This document shows positions 45,633 to 53,664 of a stretch of DNA of 64,000 nucleotides, piece by piece. Source of the stretch: Nitrincola lacisaponensis (lineage in GTDB: Bacteria > Pseudomonadota > Gammaproteobacteria > Pseudomonadales > Balneatricaceae); contig NZ_JMSZ01000010.1 of the NCBI RefSeq assembly GCF_000691225.1, positions 19,458-83,457 on the forward strand, read 5' to 3'. Every line of letters starts with the position of its first letter. Position 1 is the stretch's first letter. A program made the position numbers and the translations under genes. The notes under the pieces are model-generated. The model was not told where the DNA came from, did not search any database, and was given only the letters and a program-made list of their open reading frames with translations.

Positions 45633-45884
45633 GGGCGGCTCTTACTGTGGTCGACTAAAATTCCAATTTGTTATATTAAAATCAATAAAATAGCGATTTA
45701 GCTTCAGATTTGAAGTTAAGTCTGCCATACAACATGGTGTTAAAGAATGAAAAAAAATCTGTCATAGACTTGAAATATTTTTCATTTGTGAAACACTAAC
45801 TACCAAAGTAGTGGCGAACACACGTTAGAGTCCCTCCGGCGATGCCGGGTACTGCAATGTATAATAAGCAAAAGAGATCACACG
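45633..45884 (+). other. AT-rich leader before the 41-codon ORF
   Basis: 252 bases, much more AT-rich than its surroundings. It holds a CTGTCAT-N4-TTGAAAT element (45759-45776) that resembles half of a PhoB box, a CCGGC-GAT-GCCGG hairpin (45836-45848) and a TATAAT (45860-45865). No gene or known RNA family was recognised. Confidence 0.4.
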
Positions 45885-46010
45885 ATGAGAAGGAGTCCTG
45901 ATCTGGTACTGGTATTGGTACTGGTTTTCGTGGTGGGCACGGTGATGACCGGCGTGTCTCAAAGCGGTATAGAGTTTGCTTCTGTTGTACAGCAGGTATT
46001 TAACAGTTAA
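45885..46010 (+). CDS. Small membrane protein, 41 residues, unknown function
   Basis: Begins MRRSPDLVLVLVLVFVVG, which gives a positively charged N-terminus and one strongly hydrophobic helix (about 7-25), then a short polar tail ending in QQVFNS. An AGAGA lies eight bases before the ATG. The reading frame is open for its full length, and the 3' end overlaps the convergent ygfA stop by 11 bases. It is absent from normal ORF lists because of its size. The leader upstream is long and structured, which favours a regulated small gene. No family was recognised. Confidence 0.6.
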   Translation: MRRSPDLVLVLVLVFVVGTVMTGVSQSGIEFASVVQQVFNS

Positions 46011-46596
46011 AACTGAAAATCTGTTTTTCAGTTGCAATACCCGTCAAGGGAACGTCCCAGTTCTCCAGGGGTAGTTTGTCTACTTGTTGCAACGCATGTG
46101 CCAGGCCAACCAGCTTTGGTCCTTTTATACCTTGTGATTTCAGTTTGAAGTTGAAAGTACGGTCATAGTAGCCGCCACCCATTCCCAGTCTTCCCCCCTC
46201 TGAGTCAAACGCTACCAGCGGTAGACATACCAGATCCAGTGCCCAGGCCGGTCTTCTTGGTGCTTTAAGCAGACGTGGCTCACGAATTTTGTAGCTGTTC
46301 AGACGCATGGGTGAGTGCGCATGATAAGGCAGAAACCAGAGGCGATTATGCAGGATCGGATGCAGGACCGGGAGATAGACAGTCTTCTTGAGCTTCCAGC
46401 AGAGCTGGATCAGGGGCTCCGGACTGATTTCACCATCACTGGGAAGATATAGCGCAATATGCCTGGCTTGGCGAAACCAGAGTGTCTGGCAAATCTGTTG
46501 TTGCATCAGAAGCGCGTGGCGACGTTGTACAGCGGGACTGAGCTGGCGGCGTTGCTGACGGATATTGCGGCGCAATTGCTGGCGGGTGGTTGGCAT
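46000..46596 (-). CDS. ygfA: 5-formyltetrahydrofolate cyclo-ligase
   Basis: 198 residues. Converts 5-formyltetrahydrofolate to 5,10-methenyltetrahydrofolate with ATP. The C-terminal GGRLGMGGGYYDRTF is the family signature (about residues 132-146), and the basic N-terminus RRNIRQQRRQLSP is typical. It follows 6S RNA by ten bases, the conserved ssrS-ygfA arrangement in which both arise from one transcript. In E. coli ygfA (fau) influences persistence. Confidence 0.95.
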   Translation of the reverse strand: MPTTRQQLRRNIRQQRRQLSPAVQRRHALLMQQQICQTLWFRQARHIALYLPSDGEISPEPLIQLCWKLKKTVYLPVLHPILHNRLWFLPYHAHSPMRLNSYKIREPRLLKAPRRPAWALDLVCLPLVAFDSEGGRLGMGGGYYDRTFNFKLKSQGIKGPKLVGLAHALQQVDKLPLENWDVPLTGIATEKQIFSFNC

Positions 46597-46605
46597 GCTG
46601 ACAGG

Positions 46606-46783
46606 GTCTCCCAGAGTGCCGTTTACTGATTCTGGCCCTGAACCGTGAGGTTCAGAGAGGGCGCGTTTTCCGATATATCAGGCTTTCCGTCGAGCGGACA
46701 TGCACACAACACCAGAGGGACGCACCCATGTAGAAAGATATAGGCTCGAGGGACTTAACCAGCTCTCGAACACCCCAGAAGAC
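46606..46783 (-). ncRNA. ssrS: 6S RNA
   Basis: About 178 bases between zapA and ygfA, the conserved locus. The 5' and 3' ends (46783-46770 and 46606-46619) pair over 14 positions counting G-U pairs. Internal blocks match Pseudomonas 6S RNA: GGTGTTCG near the 5' end, TCCCTCGAGCC, TGTGTGCATGTCCGC and GACGGAAAGCCT near the middle and 3' half, and the TGAACC-TCAC-GGTTCA hairpin. 6S RNA mimics an open promoter and binds sigma-70 RNA polymerase in stationary phase. The Rsd homologue at the left end of the window acts on the same sigma factor. Confidence 0.9.
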
Positions 46784-46789
46784 AACTTC

Positions 46790-46817
46790 ATTATAACAGA
46801 TTGGTCGTGTTTGTCAG
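46790..46817 (-). promoter_or_regulatory. 6S RNA promoter
   Basis: On the minus strand CTGACA (46812-46817) and a perfect TATAAT (46790-46795) are 16 bases apart. The -10 lies six to seven bases before the predicted 5' end of 6S RNA. Confidence 0.75.
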
Positions 46818-47113
46818 TCATCCCGGTCGATACGTTGCAGTGAATGATCAATTTTGGCACCGATACGTCGTAGCTGGTCTTCGATAGTATGTCGGTTGTG
46901 CTCTTTGGACTTCAACAGTTCATGTGACATGTTCAGTGCAGCCATGACAGCAATACGTTCCAGCCCCACAATTTTGCCGGTACTGCGGATTTCCCGCATT
47001 TTATCATTCAGATAGTCAGCGGATGCCAGCAGTTCTGCTTCTGCGCCATCCGGGCAGCTGATTGTATATTCCTTGTCGAGTAGTCTGACAGTGACGCTGC
47101 GCGCTGAGGTCAT
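46814..47113 (-). CDS. zapA: Cell division protein ZapA
   Basis: 99 residues. N-terminal strands (VTVRLLDKEYTISCPDG) and a long C-terminal coiled-coil helix. ZapA cross-links FtsZ protofilaments at the division site. Position immediately upstream of 6S RNA is conserved. The start overlaps the stop of the coiled-coil gene upstream by four bases. Confidence 0.95.
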   Translation of the reverse strand: MTSARSVTVRLLDKEYTISCPDGAEAELLASADYLNDKMREIRSTGKIVGLERIAVMAALNMSHELLKSKEHNRHTIEDQLRRIGAKIDHSLQRIDRDD

Positions 47114-47319
47114 GATCCATGCTCCAGGGATTTTAACCGGGAAATCATCGCTTCAATTTTACTCTGGGTTTGCGTATTAATTTGTAGCAATTGGGTGCGC
47201 TCCTCTTTGAGGCGCTGCTCGGCCTCACGCAGACGCCGATTTTCTGTCTCCAGCGCGTTCAATCGATCGATCAGTTGGTCGACCTTGTGTTCCAGTGCAT
47301 TGAATAGATGTTCACTCAT
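47110..47319 (-). CDS. TIGR02449/ZapB-like coiled-coil protein
   Basis: 69 residues, almost entirely heptad repeats (LEHKVDQLIDRLNALETENRRLRE) and Glu, Arg, Gln and Leu. It precedes zapA with overlapping codons, and in pseudomonads a similar short protein accompanies zapA. It is likely a ZapB-type division or cytoskeletal scaffold. The class is recognised; the function is inferred. Confidence 0.8.
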   Translation of the reverse strand: MSEHLFNALEHKVDQLIDRLNALETENRRLREAEQRLKEERTQLLQINTQTQSKIEAMISRLKSLEHGS

Positions 47320-47461
47320 GTCCGGGTGCTTCCTGACCGCTATCGTTCTGTATATTAACAGCCTGCATCAACCGGTCAATGCAGCAGGCTATTCATACCC
47401 TCTGGAGTAAATGCTAGCATAGCCTGCTAATGAATGATTGATTTCTCGATTGGATATTGAC

Positions 47462-48052
47462 ATGTCTGTAGAAAAAACGCTGCCTGAATTGCCAGGCTTT
47501 GACGCAGTGGCCGACCTGATGATCAGTGAAGGGGTGTTGACTCTGTCTCCGGCCGAGCTGCATGGTCTGATGACCGGGCAGTTATCTGCCGGTGCGCGGT
47601 TTGACAGCGATACTCTGTTACGGGTGCTGTGTGAACTGATGAATGTGGGGCATCTGGAGCAGGAAGGCAGTCAGCTGGCACTGCTTGAACTCTATCAAGT
47701 GACCTTGTCGCAACTCCAGGATGAAGAGCTGGGATTCAGGTTGCTGTTGCCAGACGATGATCAGGCCATCAGTCAGCGTGTCGATGCGCTGAGTAGCTGG
47801 TGCAGTGGTTTTCTGGCTGGGTTCGGGATGTATCTGGGTGATCACTCTATGTCGGATACCCTGCGAGAAGGGTTGCAGGATTTCTCCGAAATAGCCCAGG
47901 TGTCGAGTGATCCGGCTGAGCTGAATGACGATGATGAAGCGGGTTTGCTGGAACTGCAGGAATATGTGCGGATGGCAGCCTTGTATATGTTTGCCGAGTG
48001 TAATCCGGGGAGCGAACCTGATCCGGAAGCGATGCGTAAACGTTTGCACTGA
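47462..48052 (+). CDS. ygfB: YgfB/UPF0149 family protein
   Basis: 196 residues from the ATG at 47462. The family is all-helical; recognised by SPAELHGLMTGQL, the long acidic middle and the WCSGFLAGFGM motif (about residue 115). In P. aeruginosa, YgfB modulates ampDh3 and beta-lactam resistance. First gene of ygfB-pepP-ubiH-ubiI, the conserved order, and divergent from zapB/zapA. The ATG eight codons earlier (47438) is less supported. Confidence 0.9.
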   Translation: MSVEKTLPELPGFDAVADLMISEGVLTLSPAELHGLMTGQLSAGARFDSDTLLRVLCELMNVGHLEQEGSQLALLELYQVTLSQLQDEELGFRLLLPDDDQAISQRVDALSSWCSGFLAGFGMYLGDHSMSDTLREGLQDFSEIAQVSSDPAELNDDDEAGLLELQEYVRMAALYMFAECNPGSEPDPEAMRKRLH

Positions 48053-48097
48053 CGCCTGCGAGCCAGGATTGATTGACCTGACAGAATAGAGGAACGC

Positions 48098-49417
48098 ATG
48101 AAACTGAACATGCAGCATTACAAGCAACGTCGTGACACCCTGATTCAGCAGCTGCCTGCTGGCAGTATTGCACTGGTGCCCGCCGCATCGTTGAAGACCC
48201 GCAACCGGGATGCCGAATACGCATTTCGGCAAGACAGTGATTTCTACTATCTGACCGGCTTTAATGAGCCGGATGCCCTGTTGGTTTTGATACCGGGTCG
48301 AGCAGAAGGTCAGTCCATCCTGTTTTGTCCGCCACGGGATCCAGCAATGGAAATCTGGACCGGCTATCGAGCCGGACCTGAGGGCTGTGTAGCTGACTAT
48401 GGTGTGGATCAGGCCTTTGTACTGGCGCAGCTGGATGAGCTGATGCCGGGGTTGATCAATGGTCGTCAGGCGCTGTGTTATGCCCAGGGCAGCTATTCGG
48501 AGCTGGATGCCCGAGTCAACCGTTGGCTGACGACTCTGCGTACCGGTGTCAGACAAGGGATGGTGTTACCCGAGCAGGTTTTGTTGCTGGATAACTGGCT
48601 GCATGAAATGCGACTGTTCAAGGATGCGGCTGAGGTTGAGATCATGCAGCGCGCCGCCACGCTCTCGGCAGAGGCGCACAGCCTGGCAATGCAGCGCTGT
48701 CGACCAGGTATGTATGAATATCAGCTGGAGGCCATTATTCAGCAGCATTGTGCCATGTCGGGTGCGCGCTTTCAGGCTTACTCCCCGATTGTTGGTGGTG
48801 GTGCGAATGCCTGTATTCTGCATTATATCGACAATAATGCCGAGCTTAAGGCAGATGATCTGGTATTGATCGATGCGGGTTGTGAACTGGATTGCTATGC
48901 CAGTGATATTACCCGTACCTTTCCGGTCTCTGGTCGTTTTACCGAGCCTCAGCGTGCGCTGTATCAAGTGGTTCTGGATGCACAGCTGGCCTGTATTGAT
49001 GCGATTCGACCGGGGGTGCCCTGGGGCGATATTCATGAGCTGTCAATCCGCCTGCTGACTCAGGGACTGCTCAAGTTGGGGTTGTTGCAAGGGGATCTGG
49101 AAAACCTGATTCGTACGGAAGCCTATAAACCCTTCTACATGCATCGTATCGGTCACTGGCTGGGTATGGATGTACATGATGTTGGACGTTACAAGCTGCA
49201 AGGCCAGTGGCGTCCTCTGGCCGCGGGGATGGTGATGACTGTTGAGCCGGGCTTGTACGTAGCACCTGATAATCTTCAAGTGGATGCCTGCTGGCGCGGT
49301 ATAGGTATCCGTATTGAAGATGATGTGCTGGTCACCGAAACAGGACATCAAGTGTTGACCGATGCTGTACCTAAATCGATTGAGGCTATTGAGGCACTGA
49401 TGCAGGCAGGAGACTGA
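48098..49417 (+). CDS. pepP: Xaa-Pro aminopeptidase (aminopeptidase P)
   Basis: 439 residues, as in E. coli. Removes N-terminal residues that precede proline. Pita-bread metallopeptidase with the dinuclear metal ligands in view: Asp pair in LIDAGCELDCYASDITRTF, His in HRIGHWLGMDVHDVG, Glu in MTVEPGLYV and GIRIEDDVLV. AGAGGA precedes the ATG. Two bases separate it from ubiH. Confidence 0.96.
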   Translation: MKLNMQHYKQRRDTLIQQLPAGSIALVPAASLKTRNRDAEYAFRQDSDFYYLTGFNEPDALLVLIPGRAEGQSILFCPPRDPAMEIWTGYRAGPEGCVADYGVDQAFVLAQLDELMPGLINGRQALCYAQGSYSELDARVNRWLTTLRTGVRQGMVLPEQVLLLDNWLHEMRLFKDAAEVEIMQRAATLSAEAHSLAMQRCRPGMYEYQLEAIIQQHCAMSGARFQAYSPIVGGGANACILHYIDNNAELKADDLVLIDAGCELDCYASDITRTFPVSGRFTEPQRALYQVVLDAQLACIDAIRPGVPWGDIHELSIRLLTQGLLKLGLLQGDLENLIRTEAYKPFYMHRIGHWLGMDVHDVGRYKLQGQWRPLAAGMVMTVEPGLYVAPDNLQVDACWRGIGIRIEDDVLVTETGHQVLTDAVPKSIEAIEALMQAGD

Positions 49418-49419
49418 GC

Positions 49420-50670
49420 ATGAAAGCGCATTACGACCTGGTGATTGTAGGTGGCGGTATGGTAGGTGCCAGCCTGGTCTGTGCATTGTTGCCCGTCGCC
49501 AGGCGTCTGTCGCTGAGCATTGCGCTGATTGAACAGCAGGCATTGCCGACTCAGGAAGGCCAGCCGTTTCAGCCGAGTTATGATGCGCGCTCAACCGCAC
49601 TGGCTTACGGTGTCCGCAGTTTTTATCAGGCTACGGGTGTGTGGGACAGGCTGGTTGAACATCTCACCCCTATTGAACACATCCATGTGTCTGACCGCGG
49701 CCGATTTGGCGTCACGCGTTTGCATGCCGAAGCGGAGGGTGTCAGTGCGCTGGGTTATGTGGTTGAGAACCATTGGTTGGGCCAGGTATTGCTGGAGCAT
49801 ATCCAGCAGGACAGCAGTGGTTGTGTAGATCTGCTCTGCCCGGCGTCGGTCTCCAGTGTGTCACCGACAACGACAGGTGCTGAGCTGATGGTTGACTTTG
49901 CCGGACAGTCTCACGCTATCAGTGCCGAGCTGATTGTGTTGGCAGACGGTGGTCGCTCAGGCTTGCGTGAAAGTCTGGGGATTGTCTGTGACGAGCAGTC
50001 ATATCATCAGCAGGCGCTGGTGGCCAATGTCAGTCTGGATCGGCCACATGGGCAGGTTGCCTATGAGCGTTTTACCGAACGTGGCCCCATGGCGCTGCTA
50101 CCTGGAGAAACCCTGCAGGGTGAGTCGCGTTGTGGACTGGTCTGGACCTTGCCTGACGATGCGATCGGTGAGGTGTTGGCACTGGATGACCGGGCCTTTC
50201 TGGCTGAACTGCAGCAGGTGTTTGGCTATCGTGCTGGGCGTTTTATCCGGGTGGGTCAGCGTTATCATTATCCACTGAAACTGACGCTGGCGCAGGAACA
50301 GGTGCGTGGCGGATTGGTGGTATTGGGTAATGCAGCGCATGCACTGCATCCGATTGCCGGGCAGGGCTATAACCTGGCGCTGCGCGGTGTCACGGATCTG
50401 GCAGAAAATTTGATTGAGTCCAGGCAGCAGGGTGTTGCATTGGGTGATCTGTCACGTCTGCAGCGCTATGAGCAGCAGCGTCGTGTCGATCAGCAACGTA
50501 CCATTGCGTTCAGTGATCGGACCATGCGCCTTTTCTCCAATGCCAATCCGGTGCTGGGTCTGGGGCGTTCGATAGGATTGCAGGCATTGGATCTGTGTCC
50601 TCTGGCCAAAACACTGTTTGCACGCGCAGCGATGGGGTTGGATTCTCCTGCCCTGCAGTTACCCCGTTAA
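49420..50670 (+). CDS. ubiH: 2-octaprenyl-6-methoxyphenol hydroxylase
   Basis: 416 residues. FAD monooxygenase of aerobic ubiquinone synthesis. Motifs: GGGMVGASLVCALL (dinucleotide binding), the YDARSTALAYG region, LIVLADGGRSGLRE (DG motif) and GNAAHALHPIAGQGYNLALRG (GD-type FAD motif, with N instead of D). Membrane-associated complex with UbiI and others. Follows pepP, precedes the second hydroxylase by nine bases. Confidence 0.93.
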   Translation: MKAHYDLVIVGGGMVGASLVCALLPVARRLSLSIALIEQQALPTQEGQPFQPSYDARSTALAYGVRSFYQATGVWDRLVEHLTPIEHIHVSDRGRFGVTRLHAEAEGVSALGYVVENHWLGQVLLEHIQQDSSGCVDLLCPASVSSVSPTTTGAELMVDFAGQSHAISAELIVLADGGRSGLRESLGIVCDEQSYHQQALVANVSLDRPHGQVAYERFTERGPMALLPGETLQGESRCGLVWTLPDDAIGEVLALDDRAFLAELQQVFGYRAGRFIRVGQRYHYPLKLTLAQEQVRGGLVVLGNAAHALHPIAGQGYNLALRGVTDLAENLIESRQQGVALGDLSRLQRYEQQRRVDQQRTIAFSDRTMRLFSNANPVLGLGRSIGLQALDLCPLAKTLFARAAMGLDSPALQLPR

Positions 50671-50679
50671 GGAGTCGAC

Positions 50680-51957
50680 ATGAACCAGAATACAACGTTG
50701 CAGCCGGATGTGGTGATTAACGGAGCCGGGATGGTGGGTACCGCACTGGCGGTACTCTTGGCGCAGGCGGGATTACAGGTGGTGATTCTGGAAGCGCGGC
50801 AGGAGTCGCCTGAGCAGCTGCTGGAGCAGTTACCTGATGCGCTTCAATCAGGATTCGACCCACGTGTCAGCGCACTGACACTGGCATCTCAGGCCGTGCT
50901 GGAGCAGGCAGGAGCCTGGCCGTTGATGCAGTCCTGGCGTGTAACACCCTATATCGGCATGCAGGTGTGGGACGGTTTGAGTGCCGGCAAGATCAGTTTC
51001 AGCGCTGCAGAATTGCATGAGCCCTGTCTTGGGCACATTGTTGAAAACCGGGTCACGCTGGCGGCGCTCTATCAGTGTGCATTACAGCAACCGGGTATCC
51101 GTTTCTGCTGTGGTGTGCAGATGACCGGGTTGTCGGCGCCTGATGCGCAGGGTGGGCGTGTCCTGACCCTGAGTAATCAACAGCAGCTCTATGCACCCTT
51201 ATTAATTGGTGCAGATGGTGCGGAGTCCCGGACGCGGCAGCTGGCAGGTATTGCGGCTACTGCCTGGGATTACGGTCATCATGCCATAGTGACTACTGTA
51301 CGCACCGAGAAACCGCATGGTGCTCAGTGCTGGCAGCGTTTCACCGAAGACGGGCCGCTGGCATTTTTGCCGCTGGCATCGGGAGCCGATGCGCATCTGG
51401 TGTCGATTGTCTGGTCCACCTCGCCTGCTCATGCCCAGGCACTGATGGCTGAAACAGATGAGGCGTTCTGTGCAGCCCTGACCCGGGCGGCAGACGGTTG
51501 TCTGGGGCAAGTGCTGAGTACCGATCCCCGTCATGCGATTAATCTGCGTCAGCGACATGCCCATCAATATGTGGTGCCTGGTGTGGCACTGGCTGGCGAC
51601 GCGGCCCACACCATTCATCCCCTGGCGGGGCAAGGTGTCAATCTGGGCTTCCTGGATGTTGCGGCCTTGGCTGACGTGCTCATTGAGGCACATCAGCAGC
51701 AGTTGTTGCTCGGTAGTCTGGACATGTTGCGTCGTTACCAGCGCTTGCGCCGTAGTGATAATTTACGTATGTCGGCAACGATGGAGCTGTTCCGGCGTTT
51801 ATTCGGCGAGCGTCCTGCGCCCCTGCGTCTGTTGCGCAGCAGCGGTATGAATCTGGTGGATCGCCTGTCGCCGGTCAAAAATCATTTGGCGATGATGGCG
51901 ATGGGAACCCGGGGTGATCTGCCTCGTTTGGCAAGGCGCAACCTTTCGGTGCGTTAA
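50680..51957 (+). CDS. ubiI: Ubiquinone-pathway FAD hydroxylase, UbiI-like
   Basis: 425 residues. Same family as UbiH: GAGMVGTALAVLLAQAG, the DPRVSAL motif, LIGADGAESRTRQL and GDAAHTIHPLAGQGVNLGFLD. Positionally it is the UbiI (VisC) hydroxylase, acting at C5 of the ring. A UbiM/UbiF-like activity is possible because sequence alone does not fix regiospecificity. GGAG precedes the ATG at eight bases. Confidence 0.9.
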   Translation: MNQNTTLQPDVVINGAGMVGTALAVLLAQAGLQVVILEARQESPEQLLEQLPDALQSGFDPRVSALTLASQAVLEQAGAWPLMQSWRVTPYIGMQVWDGLSAGKISFSAAELHEPCLGHIVENRVTLAALYQCALQQPGIRFCCGVQMTGLSAPDAQGGRVLTLSNQQQLYAPLLIGADGAESRTRQLAGIAATAWDYGHHAIVTTVRTEKPHGAQCWQRFTEDGPLAFLPLASGADAHLVSIVWSTSPAHAQALMAETDEAFCAALTRAADGCLGQVLSTDPRHAINLRQRHAHQYVVPGVALAGDAAHTIHPLAGQGVNLGFLDVAALADVLIEAHQQQLLLGSLDMLRRYQRLRRSDNLRMSATMELFRRLFGERPAPLRLLRSSGMNLVDRLSPVKNHLAMMAMGTRGDLPRLARRNLSVR

Positions 51958-52075
51958 ACCCTGATCAGGCATTGAACTGATCACAGTTTGTCGCTACATT
52001 AGGTTCCCTTTTTTTGCATTCAGGCGCCAAGTGTCATCTGTCAGCGCACTGAATGTTGCAGAGATGAGCTTTCCT

Positions 52076-53182
52076 ATGGGCAATAAAACTGTTCTTTACC
52101 CTCAGCACCTCGCCATGGGAGCCAAAATTGTCGACTTTGGCGGCTGGGATATGCCGCTGCATTACGGCTCTCAGGTTGAAGAGCATCACCGTGTTCGTCG
52201 TGAATCCGGTATGTTCGATGTCTCCCACATGACCGTAGTAGATATCACTGGTTCCGATGCACGTGAGTATCTGCGTCGTTTGCTCTGTAATGATGTTGCG
52301 CGCCTGAAGCAGAAGGGCAAGGCCCTTTACAGCGGCATGCTGAATGAGCAGGGTGGCGTTATTGATGATTTGATCGTCTATTTAATGACCGAACCGGATG
52401 TCTCCGGCGAGTGGTATCGTGTCGTGGTGAATTGCGCTACCCGGGAAAAAGATCTGCGCTGGATGTCAGATCAGGTGATGAAGATGGATGTGGCACTGAC
52501 CGAGCAGCCGGATTTGGCGATGATCGCGATTCAGGGTCCTGAGGCCCTGCAACGGGTCAAATCGGTTGTCAGCCCCTATCGTCAGAGCCTGATTGACGGT
52601 CTGGCTATTTTCCAGGGACAGGAGAGTGAAGGCTGGTTTATTGCCCGCACCGGCTATACCGGTGAAGATGGTCTGGAAATCATGCTGCCTGAAGAGGAAG
52701 CCGAGGCGTTCTGGCAGGTATTGGCAGAAGCTGGCGTAGCGCCCTGTGGACTGGGTGCGCGTGATACTCTGCGCCTGGAAGCTGGCATGAACCTCTATGG
52801 TCAGGATATGGATGAAACGGTCAGCCCGCTGGTGTCCAACATGGGCTGGGTGGTTGCCTGGGAACCGTCGGATCGTTTCTTTGTGGGCCGTGCGCCGCTT
52901 GAGGCTGAGCGGGCAGCCGGGCCTGCCAGTAAGCTGGTAGGGTTGGCGATGGAAACAGGTAAAGGCGTGCTGCGTCATGGTCAGAGTGTGATCGTTGATG
53001 ATGCAGTGGCAGGGGAGATCACCAGTGGTGGTTTTTCACCCACGCTGGGCTATGCTGTAGCCTTAGCAAGGGTGTCCTCTGCAACAGGCGCTGAGGCAGA
53101 GGTCGAAATGCGTGGTAAGCGGGTCAGCGTGCGGGTTGTTCGACCGCCGTTTGTCCGTCAGGGTCAAAAAGTCTATTCCTGA
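52076..53182 (+). CDS. gcvT: Glycine cleavage system T protein (aminomethyltransferase)
   Basis: 368 residues from the ATG at 52076 ([12 protein letters not shown]), which matches the family N-terminus; an in-frame GTG at 52031 would add 15 residues. Transfers the methylene group of lipoyl-bound aminomethyl to tetrahydrofolate. Visible: [45 protein letters not shown] and [23 protein letters not shown], read in blocks. Fourteen bases before gcvH. Confidence 0.95.
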   Translation: MGNKTVLYPQHLAMGAKIVDFGGWDMPLHYGSQVEEHHRVRRESGMFDVSHMTVVDITGSDAREYLRRLLCNDVARLKQKGKALYSGMLNEQGGVIDDLIVYLMTEPDVSGEWYRVVVNCATREKDLRWMSDQVMKMDVALTEQPDLAMIAIQGPEALQRVKSVVSPYRQSLIDGLAIFQGQESEGWFIARTGYTGEDGLEIMLPEEEAEAFWQVLAEAGVAPCGLGARDTLRLEAGMNLYGQDMDETVSPLVSNMGWVVAWEPSDRFFVGRAPLEAERAAGPASKLVGLAMETGKGVLRHGQSVIVDDAVAGEITSGGFSPTLGYAVALARVSSATGAEAEVEMRGKRVSVRVVRPPFVRQGQKVYS

Positions 53183-53196
53183 ACAGGTAGGAAAAC

Positions 53197-53589
53197 ATGA
53201 GCAATATTCCAAATGAACTCCGCTACGTTGCCAGCCATGAGTGGATCCGTGATGAAGGTGACGGCACCGTTACCATCGGTATCACTGATCATGCTCAGGA
53301 CCTGCTGGGTGACGTTGTATTTGTTGAATTGCCCGAAGTGGGTGACCAGGTCTCCGCAGGGGATGATATGGGTGTCGTTGAGTCCGTCAAGGCGGCTTCC
53401 GATGTCTATGCACCTTTGACCGGTGAAGTGATCGCTGTGAATGAGGATCTGGAGGAGTCTCCGGAGCTGGTCAATAGCGATCCTTATGGCGATGGCTGGT
53501 TTATCCGTTTGCGCCTGAGTGACGCGGATGAACTGACTGACTTGCTGGATGCAGACGGCTATGCCGAGCATTGTGAATCAGAGAGCTGA
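53197..53589 (+). CDS. gcvH: Glycine cleavage system H protein
   Basis: 130 residues. Carries the lipoyl arm on Lys in [18 protein letters not shown] (about residue 65). Shuttles the aminomethyl intermediate between GcvP, GcvT and Lpd. gcvP is not next to it. Followed by a GC-rich terminator and rlmI. Confidence 0.96.
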   Translation: MSNIPNELRYVASHEWIRDEGDGTVTIGITDHAQDLLGDVVFVELPEVGDQVSAGDDMGVVESVKAASDVYAPLTGEVIAVNEDLEESPELVNSDPYGDGWFIRLRLSDADELTDLLDADGYAEHCESES

Positions 53590-53619
53590 TACCCGCTTGA
53601 TCCACAGGTGACACCCCGA

Positions 53620-53647
53620 ACCCCGGCAACTGCCGGGGTCGTCTTTA
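53620..53647 (+). terminator. gcvH terminator
   Basis: CCCCGGC pairs with GCCGGGG (53621-53627 with 53632-53638) across a four-base loop, extended by an A-T pair, followed by a T-rich stretch. Confidence 0.8.
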
Positions 53648-53664
53648 TTGGATAACAAGATCAG

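Noticed and set aside
47618..48556. 312-codon minus-strand ORF across ygfB and pepP
   Set aside because: Antisense to two genes whose proteins match known families along their length; no ribosome-binding site and a biased composition typical of shadow frames.
51958..52075. Glycine riboswitch upstream of gcvT
   Set aside because: Too little space and none of the conserved riboswitch blocks seen.
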